This document shows, in pieces, positions 1-9,517 of a DNA stretch of 64,000 nt. This DNA comes from Dyella japonica DSM 16301 (GTDB lineage: Bacteria; Pseudomonadota; Gammaproteobacteria; Xanthomonadales; Rhodanobacteraceae), in contig NZ_JPLA01000026.1 in NCBI RefSeq assembly GCF_001010355.1, positions 1 to 64,000 of the forward strand, written 5' to 3'. The position numbers were made by a program, and so were the translations under genes. The notes beneath the pieces were generated by a model, which saw nothing but the letters and a program-made list of their open reading frames with translations, did not search any database and had not been told where the DNA came from. Every line of letters begins with the position of its first letter. The first letter of the stretch is position 1.

Positions 1-20
1 AGCACCCGCCCCTCACCTCG

Positions 21-44
21 ATCCTCTCCCGGAGGGGAGAGGAT
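21..44. repeat. Hairpin after ileS
   Basis: A perfect inverted repeat with 10-bp arms (ATCCTCTCCC and its complement) and a 4-base loop lies just past the ileS stop codon. It could form a strong RNA hairpin, but no T-run follows it on the ileS strand, so it is not a classical terminator. It may be a small dispersed palindrome. Confidence 0.6.
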
Positions 45-52
45 GAAAAACT

Positions 53-2917
53 TTAGAACCAGCGACGATGCTCGCCCGGCCCTTCCACATTGCTGATGCA
101 GCGATCGCACAGCTCCGGATGCGCCGCATGCGTGCCGACATCATCGCGACGCTGCCAGCAGCGTACGCACTTGGCCGCATCGCTTACCGTCGCCGACACC
201 CACACGTCCGCGCCTTCCAGTTCAGTCAGCACCGCGTCCGCCGGCTGGCCACCGGCCAGATCCAGGCGCACATCGGAGCTGATGAAGAAGAAGCGCAGCT
301 CAGACGCCGCCGGCTGGTAACGCGCAACGACAGCGGCATCGGCATGGATGGCCACCTTGGCCTCCAGCGATGCGCCGATCTGTTCGGCCTTGCGCATGCC
401 CTCGAGCACGCGCGACGCGGTATCGCGGATCGCCAGCAGATCGGACCAATAACGGCGCTGCTCCGGCGAACCCTGCGTAGCGGCCAAACCGTCATACCAG
501 GTTTCGAACAGCACGCTCTCGCTGCGCTGGCCCGGCATGTGCTGCCAGATCTCCTCCGCCGTGAAGGTGAGCACCGGCGCCAGCCAGCGCACCAGCGCCT
601 CGGCGATGCGGTACATCGCGCTCTGCGCGCTGCGGCGACCGTGGCTTTCGGTCGGCATCGTGTAGAGACGATCCTTGGTGATATCCAGGTACAGCGCGCC
701 CAGCTCGTTGGTGCAGAAGTTCTGCACACGCTGGACGATCTCCGGGAAATCATAACGGTCGTACGCCGCCGTCACCGCCTGTTGCACGTCGTACGCCTGC
801 TGCACCACCCACTGGTCGAGCAGCGTGCTCTCTTCCACCGGCACCAGGTGCTTGGCGGGATCGAAGCCGTCGAGGTTGCCGAGCAGGAAGCGCGCGGTGT
901 TGCGGATGCGGCGATACGTATCAGATACGCGCTTCAGGATTTCGTCCGACAGCGACATCTCGTTGCGGTAATCGGTCGAGCAGATCCACAGGCGCAGGAT
1001 GTCCGCGCCCAGGTTCTTCATGATGTCCTGCGGCTCGATGCCGTTGCCCAGCGACTTGGACATCTTGCGGCCCTGCGCATCCACGGTGAAGCCGTGGGTG
1101 AGCACGTCGTTGTACGGCGCCTTGGCGAACATCGCCGACGAGGTCAGCAAGGAGGACTGGAACCAGCCGCGATGCTGGTCCGAGCCTTCCAGGTACATCA
1201 CCTTGTAGCTCGATGCGTTGCCCTGCTGCAGCTCCGGACGCTGACCTACCACGGTGAAGTGGCTGGCGCCGGAATCGAACCACACGTCGAGCACGTCGAG
1301 GACTTTTTCATAGTCCTTCGCCTGATCGCCGAGCAGCTCGGCTGCGTCGAGCGCGTACCACGCGTCGATGCCGCCCTGTTCGATGCGCTTGGCCACCTGT
1401 TCCAGCAGCGCGACGGAATCGGGATGCGGTTCCTGCGTGCTCTTGTTGATGAACAACGCAATCGGCACGCCCCACGTACGCTGACGCGAGATACACCAGT
1501 CGGGACGATCGCCGACCATGCCGGCGATGCGCTCTTCGCCCCAGCCCGGCACCCAGCGCACCTGCTTGACCGCATCGAGGGCGGTCTTGCGCAGGCCTTC
1601 CTTCTCCATGCTGATGAACCACTGCGGCGTGGTGCGGAAGATCACCGGCGACTTGTGGCGCCAGCAATGCGGATAGCTGTGTTCGATCTTGGCAAACGCG
1701 AGCAGCACGCCGCGGCGACGCAGCAGCTCGACGATTTCGTCGTTGGCCTTCCACAGATGCTTGCCCGCGATCACCGTGCCATCGAGCGCAGCCGGCGTAT
1801 CGGCGCGGTACGTGCCACGTGCCTCGGTGTAATTCAGGGTTTCGATGCCGTACTTGCGCGAGACGACGAAGTCTTCCACGCCGTGGTCGGGCGAGGTGTG
1901 CACGGCGCCGGTACCGTCTTCAGCGGACACGTGGTCACCGATCAGCACCGGCACTTCGCGCGCATAGAACGGATGCTTGAGCAGCACGCCTTCCAGCGCC
2001 TGGCCATCAACATTGCCAAGCACGTTGGGCTCTTCGATGCCGTAGCGATGCGCGGCCTTTTCGACCAGCGCACTGGCGATCACCAGCAGCACGCGCTGGC
2101 CCTCGCGCGCCGGACCTTCGATCAGCGCGTATTCGAGTTCGCCACCCAGCGACACCGCCAGGCTTTCCGGCAGCGTCCACGGCGTGGTGGTCCAGATCGG
2201 AATGGCGACGATGGCATCGCCCGCATCGACACCGAACTTCTGCGCGAGCGCCTTCGGATCGACCGCGTCATACGCGACGTCAACGGCCGGCGAGACTTTG
2301 TCCGCGTATTCGATTTCCGCTTCAGCCAGTGCCGAACCGCAATCGAAGCACCAGTACACCGGCTTGGCGCCGCGCACCACGTGACCGTTGCCGACGATCT
2401 TGGCCAGCGCACGCACCATGTCTGCTTCGTACTTGAAGTCCATGGTGCGATACGGGTGTTCCCAATCGCCCAGCACGCCCAGGCGCTTGAAGTCGGTACG
2501 CTGCAGGTCGATCTGCTGCTGCGCGTATTCGCGGCACTTCTGGCGGAAGGCGGCGGCGTCGAGCTTGTCGCCTACGCGGCCGAATTTCTTTTCCACTGCC
2601 ACTTCGATCGGCAGACCGTGGCAATCCCAGCCCGGCACGTAGGGCGCGCGGAATCCGGCCAGCAGGCGCGATTTCACCACCACGTCCTTGAGCACCTTGT
2701 TCACCGCGTGACCCAGGTGAATCGCACCGTTGGCGTACGGCGGGCCGTCGTGCAGCACAAACACCTTGTCGCGGCCGGCGGCACGCTCCTGGATCTGCTC
2801 GTAGCGGCCCACCTGCTGCCAGTCGGCCAGCCACTTGGGCTCGCGCTTGGGGAGGTCGCCGCGCATCGGGAATTCCGTCTGCGGCAGGTTGATGGTGTTC
2901 TTGTAATCCTGGGTCAT
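53..2917 (-). CDS. ileS: Isoleucine--tRNA ligase
   Basis: Class I aminoacyl-tRNA synthetase that charges tRNA-Ile in the cytoplasm, 954 residues. The HIGH signature appears as HLGH at residues 67-70 and KMSKS at 618-622. The insert between them carries the editing-domain motif TTTPWTLP. The C-terminus has a CxxC...CxxC zinc finger (CVRC and CDRC). The reading frame is open for 26 codons further upstream, but the conserved N-terminus begins at [19 protein letters not shown], so I place the start at 2917. It is the last visible gene of the murJ-ribF-ileS series; in relatives lspA and ispH follow, outside this window. Confidence 0.98.
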   Translation of the reverse strand: MTQDYKNTINLPQTEFPMRGDLPKREPKWLADWQQVGRYEQIQERAAGRDKVFVLHDGPPYANGAIHLGHAVNKVLKDVVVKSRLLAGFRAPYVPGWDCHGLPIEVAVEKKFGRVGDKLDAAAFRQKCREYAQQQIDLQRTDFKRLGVLGDWEHPYRTMDFKYEADMVRALAKIVGNGHVVRGAKPVYWCFDCGSALAEAEIEYADKVSPAVDVAYDAVDPKALAQKFGVDAGDAIVAIPIWTTTPWTLPESLAVSLGGELEYALIEGPAREGQRVLLVIASALVEKAAHRYGIEEPNVLGNVDGQALEGVLLKHPFYAREVPVLIGDHVSAEDGTGAVHTSPDHGVEDFVVSRKYGIETLNYTEARGTYRADTPAALDGTVIAGKHLWKANDEIVELLRRRGVLLAFAKIEHSYPHCWRHKSPVIFRTTPQWFISMEKEGLRKTALDAVKQVRWVPGWGEERIAGMVGDRPDWCISRQRTWGVPIALFINKSTQEPHPDSVALLEQVAKRIEQGGIDAWYALDAAELLGDQAKDYEKVLDVLDVWFDSGASHFTVVGQRPELQQGNASSYKVMYLEGSDQHRGWFQSSLLTSSAMFAKAPYNDVLTHGFTVDAQGRKMSKSLGNGIEPQDIMKNLGADILRLWICSTDYRNEMSLSDEILKRVSDTYRRIRNTARFLLGNLDGFDPAKHLVPVEESTLLDQWVVQQAYDVQQAVTAAYDRYDFPEIVQRVQNFCTNELGALYLDITKDRLYTMPTESHGRRSAQSAMYRIAEALVRWLAPVLTFTAEEIWQHMPGQRSESVLFETWYDGLAATQGSPEQRRYWSDLLAIRDTASRVLEGMRKAEQIGASLEAKVAIHADAAVVARYQPAASELRFFFISSDVRLDLAGGQPADAVLTELEGADVWVSATVSDAAKCVRCWQRRDDVGTHAAHPELCDRCISNVEGPGEHRRWF

Positions 2918-3036
2918 TGCCTGGGGATGCTCTGATCGTCGGGTTGTTCGGGTGTCGCCTCGGCAGCGCCATGGCCCTGGGGGCCGGCGCTTCAACCATC
3001 ACGGCGAAAGCGCCAACGTTACCGGATTTGAGGCAG

Positions 3037-3990
3037 TTACGCCTCGCTGAGACGCGGATTCATGCCCAGCAACTCACGGGCCTGGCGCGCGTCTTTGGCC
3101 ATCTGGACGGTCAACGCGTCCAGGTTGTCGAATTTCTGCTCATCACGCAGCTTGGCGACGAATTCCACCGCCATGCGCTGGCCGTAGAGATCGCCCTCGA
3201 AGTCGAACAAATGCACTTCCAGCAGCGGCTCCGGCACCTCGTTCACGGTGGGCCGAACGCCGAGACTGGCCACGCCGGGCCAGCTGCACTCGCTTTCACC
3301 CAGGCCCACGCGTACCGCAAAAATGCCGTGCACCGGGCTGCTGCGGTCGCGCAGATGGATATTGGCGGTGGGATAGCCCAACTGGCGACCCAACTGCTTG
3401 CCGTATTCCACCTTGCCTTCGATCACGAACGGGCGACCCAGCAGCGGCGCCGCGCCGGAAAACTCGCCGGCCGCCAGCAACATGCGGACCCGCGTGGCCG
3501 ACACCCGTGCGCCATCCAGCAGCACCGAGGGCATGGTCCGTGCGGTAAAGCCAAGCTCCGGCCCCACCCGCTCCAGCATCGCCACATCACCGCTGCGCTT
3601 GTGGCCAAAGCGGAAATCGGCGCCGACCCACACCTCGCGCGCGTTCAACCGGTCCACCAGCACGCGACGGATAAAATCCTCCGCCGACATGGAAGTGAGG
3701 GCGCGATTGAAGCGCAGCAAGAGCACCTGCCCCATGCCGGCTTCGTCGAACCCGCGCAGCTTGTCGCGGACGCTGGACAGCCGGGCCACCGGCTCCGGCG
3801 AAAAATAAGCGCGCGGCAACGGTTCGAAGCTCACCACGATAGCCGTAAGCCCAAGCTTGGCGGCGCGTTCGTGCACCTGCGCAAGCAGGGCCTGGTGACC
3901 GCGATGCAGGCCGTCGAACGCGCCAACGGCTACCACGCTGCCGCCGGGCGCCAGACTGGGGCCGGCGACATCCCTGGAAAGTCTCATCAT
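3037..3990 (-). CDS. ribF: Bifunctional riboflavin kinase/FAD synthetase
   Basis: Makes FMN from riboflavin and then FAD from FMN in the cytoplasm, 317 residues, the normal length. The N-terminal nucleotidyltransferase domain shows GAFDGLHRGH near residues 23-32. The C-terminal flavokinase domain shows the GYPTANIHL motif near residue 208, where ATP and flavin bind. Two ATG codons stand in tandem at the start (3990 and 3987) and I cannot choose between them. It lies 48 bases after murJ and 119 before ileS in the usual order for gammaproteobacteria. Confidence 0.97.
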   Translation of the reverse strand: MMRLSRDVAGPSLAPGGSVVAVGAFDGLHRGHQALLAQVHERAAKLGLTAIVVSFEPLPRAYFSPEPVARLSSVRDKLRGFDEAGMGQVLLLRFNRALTSMSAEDFIRRVLVDRLNAREVWVGADFRFGHKRSGDVAMLERVGPELGFTARTMPSVLLDGARVSATRVRMLLAAGEFSGAAPLLGRPFVIEGKVEYGKQLGRQLGYPTANIHLRDRSSPVHGIFAVRVGLGESECSWPGVASLGVRPTVNEVPEPLLEVHLFDFEGDLYGQRMAVEFVAKLRDEQKFDNLDALTVQMAKDARQARELLGMNPRLSEA

Positions 3991-4038
3991 CGGGCGAGTA
4001 TAGCGGCTGAAGCGCCCCGTTTCGGCCCAGATAAAGCG

Positions 4039-5646
4039 TCAGACGCCACGCAATTCGCGCAAGCGGAACCCCGCCGCAAACAGCGTCACGACGTAGGCGC
4101 CGCCGCCTGCCGCCACCAGCACGCCCAGGTGCCACGCGCGGGTCCATTTGCCGGCCTCAGTCCAGTCCGGCCAGATCCACATGCCGACCAAGAGCACCAC
4201 CACCATCACCGCGCAGGCCAGCACCAGTCGCAGCATGTGACGTGCCCAGCCGGGCTGGCGCTGGTACACGCCGGCGCGACGAAGCCAATGCCACAGCAAG
4301 CCCAGGTTGATATAGCTGGCCAGCGCGCTCGCCATGCCCAATGCCATATGCAGGCCAGGCACCGCGGCAATGCCGTCTAGCCAGGGCAACTGGCGCTGTG
4401 CCGGCGTGGCCCACAGCACGTAGAGCATCGCCACGAAGATCACGTTGAGCACCATGTTCGCCACCAACGAAGCCACGCCGGCGCGCACCGGCGTGCGGGT
4501 GTCCTGGCGCGCATAGAACGCCGGCAGCGCCACTTTCACCAGGGCGAACGCCGGCAGGCCGAAGCTGAGCGCGGTGATCGACAGCGTCGCCATGCGCGTG
4601 TCGAACGGCGTGAACTGGCCATGCTGGAACAAGGTGGCCACCAGCGGCTTGGCCAGCAGCATCAGCGCGAACATCGCCGGCACGGCAATCAGCAGCGTGA
4701 TGCGCAGGCCCCAGTCCAGCGCCTTGGAAAAACCGTCCTTGTCGGTGGTCACGTGATGACGCGACAGCGACGGCAGGATCACCGTACCCAGCGCCACGCC
4801 GAACAGGCCCAACGGCAATTCCAGGAAGCGATCGGCCTGCGACAGCCAGCTCTGCGAGCCCGTCATCAGGTACGCCGCGATCACCGTGTCCAGCAGCAGA
4901 TTGATCTGCGCAATCGACGAGCCGAACAGCGTCGGCACCATCAGGGTGAGGATGCGGCGCACATCCGGATGGCTCCAGCCCCAGCGCGGCAGCGTCAGCA
5001 GGTCCAGCCCGCGCAGCGAAGGCAGCTGGAACAGCAGCTGCAGCAGGCCCGCGAGCAGGATCGCCCAACCCATCGCCATGATCGGCGGATGCACGAACTT
5101 CGACAGCCACAGCGCGCCGCCGATCATGCACAGGTTGAGGATCACCGGGGTGAGCGCCGGCAAGGCGAACTTGTGGAAACTGTTGAGCGCGCCGCCGCAC
5201 AGCGCAGTCAGCGACACGAACAGCAGGAACGGAAAGGTCAGACGCAGCAGCTGCGCCGTCAGTGCGAATTTTTCCGGCGTATCGGCCGCGCCCTGCGAAA
5301 ACAACGCAGCGACCTGGGGTGCGAAAATCACGCCCAGCGCGGTGATCACCAGCAGCACCCCGCCCAGCGTGCCGGACACGCGTGACATCAGCTGCTTCAG
5401 GTCCTCATGGCTGCGCTTCTCTTTCACTTCCGTGAAAACGGGCACGAAGGCCGTCGAGAACGAGCCCTCGGCAAACAGGCGGCGCATGAAATTGGGAATG
5501 CGGAACGCCACCCAGAATGCGTCGGTGGCCGCGTTGGCGCCGAAGGTGGCATTGATCGACATGTCCCGGACCAGCCCGAGCACGCGCGAAATCATGGTCA
5601 TGCTGCTGAATGACAGCAGCCCGCGGAACATGCTGGGAGACTTCAT
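4039..5646 (-). CDS. murJ: Lipid II flippase MurJ
   Basis: Inner-membrane MOP-superfamily transporter that flips lipid II outward for peptidoglycan synthesis. It has 535 residues with about 14 predicted membrane helices. The N-terminal part contains the family signatures SRVLGLVRD and NFMRRLFAEGSFS. It is first in a leftward series with ribF and ileS and is divergent from rpsT, the standard arrangement in this class. The 272-base gap to rpsT must hold promoters for both directions. Confidence 0.97.
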   Translation of the reverse strand: MKSPSMFRGLLSFSSMTMISRVLGLVRDMSINATFGANAATDAFWVAFRIPNFMRRLFAEGSFSTAFVPVFTEVKEKRSHEDLKQLMSRVSGTLGGVLLVITALGVIFAPQVAALFSQGAADTPEKFALTAQLLRLTFPFLLFVSLTALCGGALNSFHKFALPALTPVILNLCMIGGALWLSKFVHPPIMAMGWAILLAGLLQLLFQLPSLRGLDLLTLPRWGWSHPDVRRILTLMVPTLFGSSIAQINLLLDTVIAAYLMTGSQSWLSQADRFLELPLGLFGVALGTVILPSLSRHHVTTDKDGFSKALDWGLRITLLIAVPAMFALMLLAKPLVATLFQHGQFTPFDTRMATLSITALSFGLPAFALVKVALPAFYARQDTRTPVRAGVASLVANMVLNVIFVAMLYVLWATPAQRQLPWLDGIAAVPGLHMALGMASALASYINLGLLWHWLRRAGVYQRQPGWARHMLRLVLACAVMVVVLLVGMWIWPDWTEAGKWTRAWHLGVLVAAGGGAYVVTLFAAGFRLRELRGV

Positions 5647-5760
5647 GCCTTGAGGTCGTACCTATGCTGGTGAGACGCGCTGCACGCCGGAACCCCTCTG
5701 CCCCGGCGGCGAAAGGCGCGTAGTTTGACAGCCCCGAATGGAAAGATGACAGCTCAGACG

Positions 5761-5875
5761 TGGCATAATCAGGGCCGTTCGTTTCCCTTGGCCGCCATCT
5801 TGGTGGCGTGGCGCTCCGCCGAGCGCTTTGAAAAACGGCTAAGCTGTTGACGCAACGGCTCATTAGCCGCATACT
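5761..5875 (+). promoter_or_regulatory. Candidate rpsT promoters P1 and P2
   Basis: P2 is TTGACG (5847-5852), a 17-base spacer and CATACT (5870-5875), a good sigma-70 match about 45 bases before the rpsT start. P1 is a possible extended -10, TGGCATAAT (5761-5769), with no clear -35. E. coli rpsT is also transcribed from two promoters. Both calls are by eye. Confidence 0.5.
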
Positions 5876-5918
5876 TGCCGTCTTTTTCCAACCCAGCAAT
5901 TCATTTCGGAGTTCTACC

Positions 5919-6182
5919 TTGGCCAACATCAAGTCCGCGAAGAAGCGCGCGCGCCAGTCCGAGCAGCGCCGCCTGCGCAACGTCAGCGCCCGTTCCATGG
6001 TGCGCACCGCCCTCAAGAAGGTCGTCAAGGCCATCGAGGCCAAGGACAAGGCTGCCGCCGTTGAAGCCTTTGCCGCTGCCCAGCCGGTCATGGACCGCTA
6101 CGCTGCCCGCGGCCTGATCCACAAGAACAAGGCTGCTCGCCATAAGAGCCGCCTCAACGCAAAGATCCACGAGCTGGCGTAA
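5919..6182 (+). CDS. rpsT: 30S ribosomal protein S20 (TTG start)
   Basis: Small-subunit ribosomal protein, 87 residues, very basic, beginning [17 protein letters not shown] after the initiator. The frame is open upstream of 5919, but the S20 sequence starts exactly at a TTG codon preceded by TTTCGGAGTT as ribosome binding site, so TTG is the start. E. coli rpsT also uses a UUG start, linked there to translational autocontrol, so the rare start looks conserved. It is divergent from murJ and followed by a terminator. Confidence 0.97.
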   Translation: MANIKSAKKRARQSEQRRLRNVSARSMVRTALKKVVKAIEAKDKAAAVEAFAAAQPVMDRYAARGLIHKNKAARHKSRLNAKIHELA

Positions 6183-6216
6183 GCCAGCTTCGTGAACTGA
6201 ATCTTGGGTTGGCGAG

Positions 6217-6241
6217 AAAGCCGGCGGAAGCCGGCTTTTTT
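6217..6241 (+). terminator. Rho-independent terminator of rpsT
   Basis: An 8-bp stem, AAGCCGGC with GGAA loop and GCCGGCTT, is followed by a run of T. It lies 35 bases after the rpsT stop. A weaker similar stem (gccggc/gccgg) with T-rich tail follows at about 6260-6285. Confidence 0.85.
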
Positions 6242-6320
6242 GTGTGCCTGGGGGAAAGTGCCGGCGCAAGCCGGTTTTCTTTTGCCCGTCGCTACCATGC
6301 CGCCGTGCCGCTCTTTGTTT

Positions 6321-6400
6321 GTAGGAGCGCACCCTGTGCGCGAGCACCTGACGGAGCGATGCAGCCATGCGCCGCGGTCGCGCACAAGGTGCGCTCCTAC
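6321..6400. repeat. REP-like palindrome, copy 1
   Basis: The left arm GTAGGAGCGCACC-CTGTGCGCGA and a complementary right arm ending GGTGCGCTCCTAC enclose a variable centre. The right arm has one mismatch (aagg instead of aggg). It is one of five copies in the window and lies between convergent rpsT and obgE. Confidence 0.9.
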
Positions 6401-6455
6401 AAGGGTGAGGTAGGCCAGTGGCTCTCGGATCAGGCTAGCCCCCCCCTTTATTTTT

Positions 6456-6535
6456 GTGGGAGCGCACCCTGTGCGCGACGGCCACGCCGCGGCGTACCGC
6501 TCCGTAGGTTTGTCGCGCACAGGGTGCGCTCCCAC
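6456..6535. repeat. REP-like palindrome, copy 2
   Basis: Arms GTGGGAGCGCACCCTGTGCG... and ...CGCACAGGGTGCGCTCCCAC are perfectly complementary over about 24 bp. It stands 55 bases after copy 1 in the same rpsT-obgE gap, so the two could form a paired element. Confidence 0.9.
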
Positions 6536-6576
6536 ACGCGAGCCGCCAGTCGAAGCCGAATCGCCCAAACCCGTAC

Positions 6577-6606
6577 AAAAAAAGCGGCCCGAAGGCCGCT
6601 TTTTTT
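6577..6606. terminator. Bidirectional terminator between rpsT and obgE
   Basis: Stem GCGGCC-CGAA-GGCCGC is flanked by a run of seven A on the left and seven T on the right, so it can stop transcription from either side. It ends 26 bases beyond the obgE stop and probably terminates obgE. Confidence 0.85.
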
Positions 6607-6631
6607 CTAGTGCGTGGCGAAGACGATCACC

Positions 6632-7873
<1,242 letters not shown>

Positions 7874-8131
7874 TTAACCCTTGATGACGTTGACGAAACG
7901 GCGGTTGTGCTCGCCGCGCACCTTGAATTCGACGGTGCCGTCGACCAGCGCAAACAACGTGTGGTCGCGACCGAGGCCCACGCCGGTGCCGGCATGGAAC
8001 TTGGTGCCGCGCTGACGCACGATGATGTTGCCGGCTTCAATAGCCTGGCCGCCGTAGATCTTCACGCCGAGATACTTCGGGTTCGAATCGCGACCGTTGC
8101 GGCTGGAACCTACGCCTTTTTTATGTGCCAT
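7874..8131 (-). CDS. rpmA: 50S ribosomal protein L27
   Basis: Large-subunit protein whose N-terminal tail reaches the peptidyl-transferase centre, 85 residues. The sequence starts [16 protein letters not shown] and contains [16 protein letters not shown], both diagnostic. It has no N-terminal cleavage extension of the Firmicutes type. It lies 19 bases after rplU and is cotranscribed with it. Confidence 0.98.
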   Translation of the reverse strand: MAHKKGVGSSRNGRDSNPKYLGVKIYGGQAIEAGNIIVRQRGTKFHAGTGVGLGRDHTLFALVDGTVEFKVRGEHNRRFVNVIKG

Positions 8132-8150
8132 GACTCAATGCTCCAGTTGC

Positions 8151-8465
8151 TCAGGCGTTGATGCCCGTGATCTCGACTTCGGTGAAATGCTGACGATGTC
8201 CCTGCTGCTTCTTGTGGTGCTTGCGGCGGCGGAACTTGATGATGCGGATCTTGTCGGCACGGCCGTGCTTGCGCACGGTGGCGCTGACGGTGGCACCGGC
8301 CACGATGGGCGCACCGACGGTGATCGACTCACCGGCGCCGACCAGGAGGACCTGATCGAAGGTGAAGGCAGCGCCTTCTTCGGCGTTCAACAGCTCCACG
8401 CGCAGGACGTCGCCCTGCTGAACGCGGTACTGCTTGCCGCCGGTCTTGATGACTGCATAGCTCAT
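8151..8465 (-). CDS. rplU: 50S ribosomal protein L21
   Basis: Large-subunit 23S rRNA-binding protein, 104 residues, start [15 protein letters not shown]. The C-terminal basic motif [14 protein letters not shown] contacts RNA. It is first gene of the rplU-rpmA operon, behind a strong promoter at 8532-8561. The 96-base leader contains an inverted repeat (GGTTCACCGG...CCGGTGAACT) that could fold and take part in control. Confidence 0.98.
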   Translation of the reverse strand: MSYAVIKTGGKQYRVQQGDVLRVELLNAEEGAAFTFDQVLLVGAGESITVGAPIVAGATVSATVRKHGRADKIRIIKFRRRKHHKKQQGHRQHFTEVEITGINA

Positions 8466-8531
8466 GGGATTATCCCTTCTGTCGTTATTCTCTTGGGTTC
8501 ACCGGACCCATGGGGCACCGGTGAACTCGGG

Positions 8532-8561
8532 AGTATAACGAAGCCCGGGCGGCCTGGTCAA
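8532..8561 (-). promoter_or_regulatory. Sigma-70 promoter of rplU-rpmA
   Basis: Reading leftwards: TTGACC (8556-8561), an 18-base spacer and TATACT (8532-8537). It is among the best promoter matches in the window. The -35 hexamer abuts the stop codon of the upstream DUF2059 gene (8562), so the intergenic space is used fully. Confidence 0.7.
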
Positions 8562-9350
8562 TTACTGACCAGTCGATCCGCCCGTGGCCGCCGCCGGCTT
8601 GGTGTCGGTCTTGGCCGGCGCGGGCTTGGTCTCGGCCTTCGCCGGGGTCTTGGCGGCTGGCTTGGCCGACGCCTTGGCTGGCGTGGCCTTCTTCGGCGCC
8701 GGCTTGGTGGTCTTCTTGGGGGCGGCCTTCGAGTGTGACGTGGCCTTGGCGGCCGGCTTGGACTCGGACTGCTCGCCGCCCTCGGTTGCCTGCCTCGGCT
8801 TGATCTTTTCGCCGTTCTCCGCCGCCTGGATCGCGGCCGCGCCCTCCAGGGCGGTGCCACCCATCGGCGAGGCAGCCACCTTGCCCGGGCAGCGGCCGGA
8901 ACCGTCCAGCGTGCCCATCTGCTTGAGCTCGTTGACCATCTGGTCGCTGCGCTCATGGCTCCACTGCTGGCCGGCCTGGTTGGCCTCGGCCATGGTGGTG
9001 GGCATCTCGTTGATGACCTTCTGGCCCAGCGGCGAGCGGTAGAACTTCAGCAGGCCCGACATCTCGTCCGCCGTGAAGTGCTTCTGGTAAACGGGCACCA
9101 GCCGGCCAATGAACAGCTGGGTCTGGTTGGCGTCCATGTAGTTCTGCCAGAACTCCGGCTGCACGCACGGCATCGACTGCTGCAGCGTGGTCACCGCCTG
9201 GGTGTTCATCTGCAGCAGCATCTTGCCGACACCGACGACTTCCATCAGCTGCCGAACCTGATCTTCCGTAGCCGGCGCCGACGACGCCATGGCCTGTCCC
9301 ATGCCCATTGCAAGCGCCATGGCAACACCCCATCTCTTCAGCTTGCCCAT
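8562..9350 (-). CDS. Secreted DUF2059 protein with Lys/Ala/Pro tail
   Basis: 262 residues of unknown function. A signal peptide ([20 protein letters not shown] then MASSA) predicts export. The DUF2059 domain, about residues 30-140, has the family hallmark [20 protein letters not shown]. From about residue 195 the protein becomes a low-complexity tail of lysine, alanine, proline and threonine (repeats such as [16 protein letters not shown]), resembling histone-H1-like tails. The frame is open upstream, but the signal peptide fixes the start at 9350, preceded by GAGAG. It is divergent from uvrA. The role of the tail in the periplasm, perhaps binding an anionic polymer, is speculation. Confidence 0.85.
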   Translation of the reverse strand: MGKLKRWGVAMALAMGMGQAMASSAPATEDQVRQLMEVVGVGKMLLQMNTQAVTTLQQSMPCVQPEFWQNYMDANQTQLFIGRLVPVYQKHFTADEMSGLLKFYRSPLGQKVINEMPTTMAEANQAGQQWSHERSDQMVNELKQMGTLDGSGRCPGKVAASPMGGTALEGAAAIQAAENGEKIKPRQATEGGEQSESKPAAKATSHSKAAPKKTTKPAPKKATPAKASAKPAAKTPAKAETKPAPAKTDTKPAAATGGSTGQ

Positions 9351-9449
9351 CCGCACTCTCTGTTCGCAGGTCGGCCGGAAACCGGCCAAAGATTCCATTA
9401 AGCCATACTCGGCCGAATCTTCTCTTAAGAGTTTGTTGGGTGGCATCGG

Positions 9450-9468
9450 TCAGTAATAAGCGTACTGA
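9450..9468. promoter_or_regulatory. Candidate LexA box before uvrA
   Basis: A perfect inverted repeat TCAGTA-N7-TACTGA stands 50 bases before the uvrA start. As I recall it, the Xanthomonas LexA site is TTAGTAGTAATACTACTAA, and this site matches it at 13 of 19 positions with the same half-site spacing. uvrA is an SOS gene in many bacteria. The site lies just upstream of a possible -10, TATAGT (9478-9483). Confidence 0.45.
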
Positions 9469-9517
9469 CAAGTTTGGTATAGTACAGTTTTCCCCTCCCC
9501 CAACGACTCCGGGCGAT

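Noticed and set aside
68..2935. 955-codon open frame opposite ileS
   Set aside because: Antisense shadow caused by high GC; Arg/His/Ala-rich, no domain, while ileS is certain.
2917..4380. 487-codon open frame opposite ribF and murJ
   Set aside because: Overlaps two certain genes on the other strand and has shadow composition.
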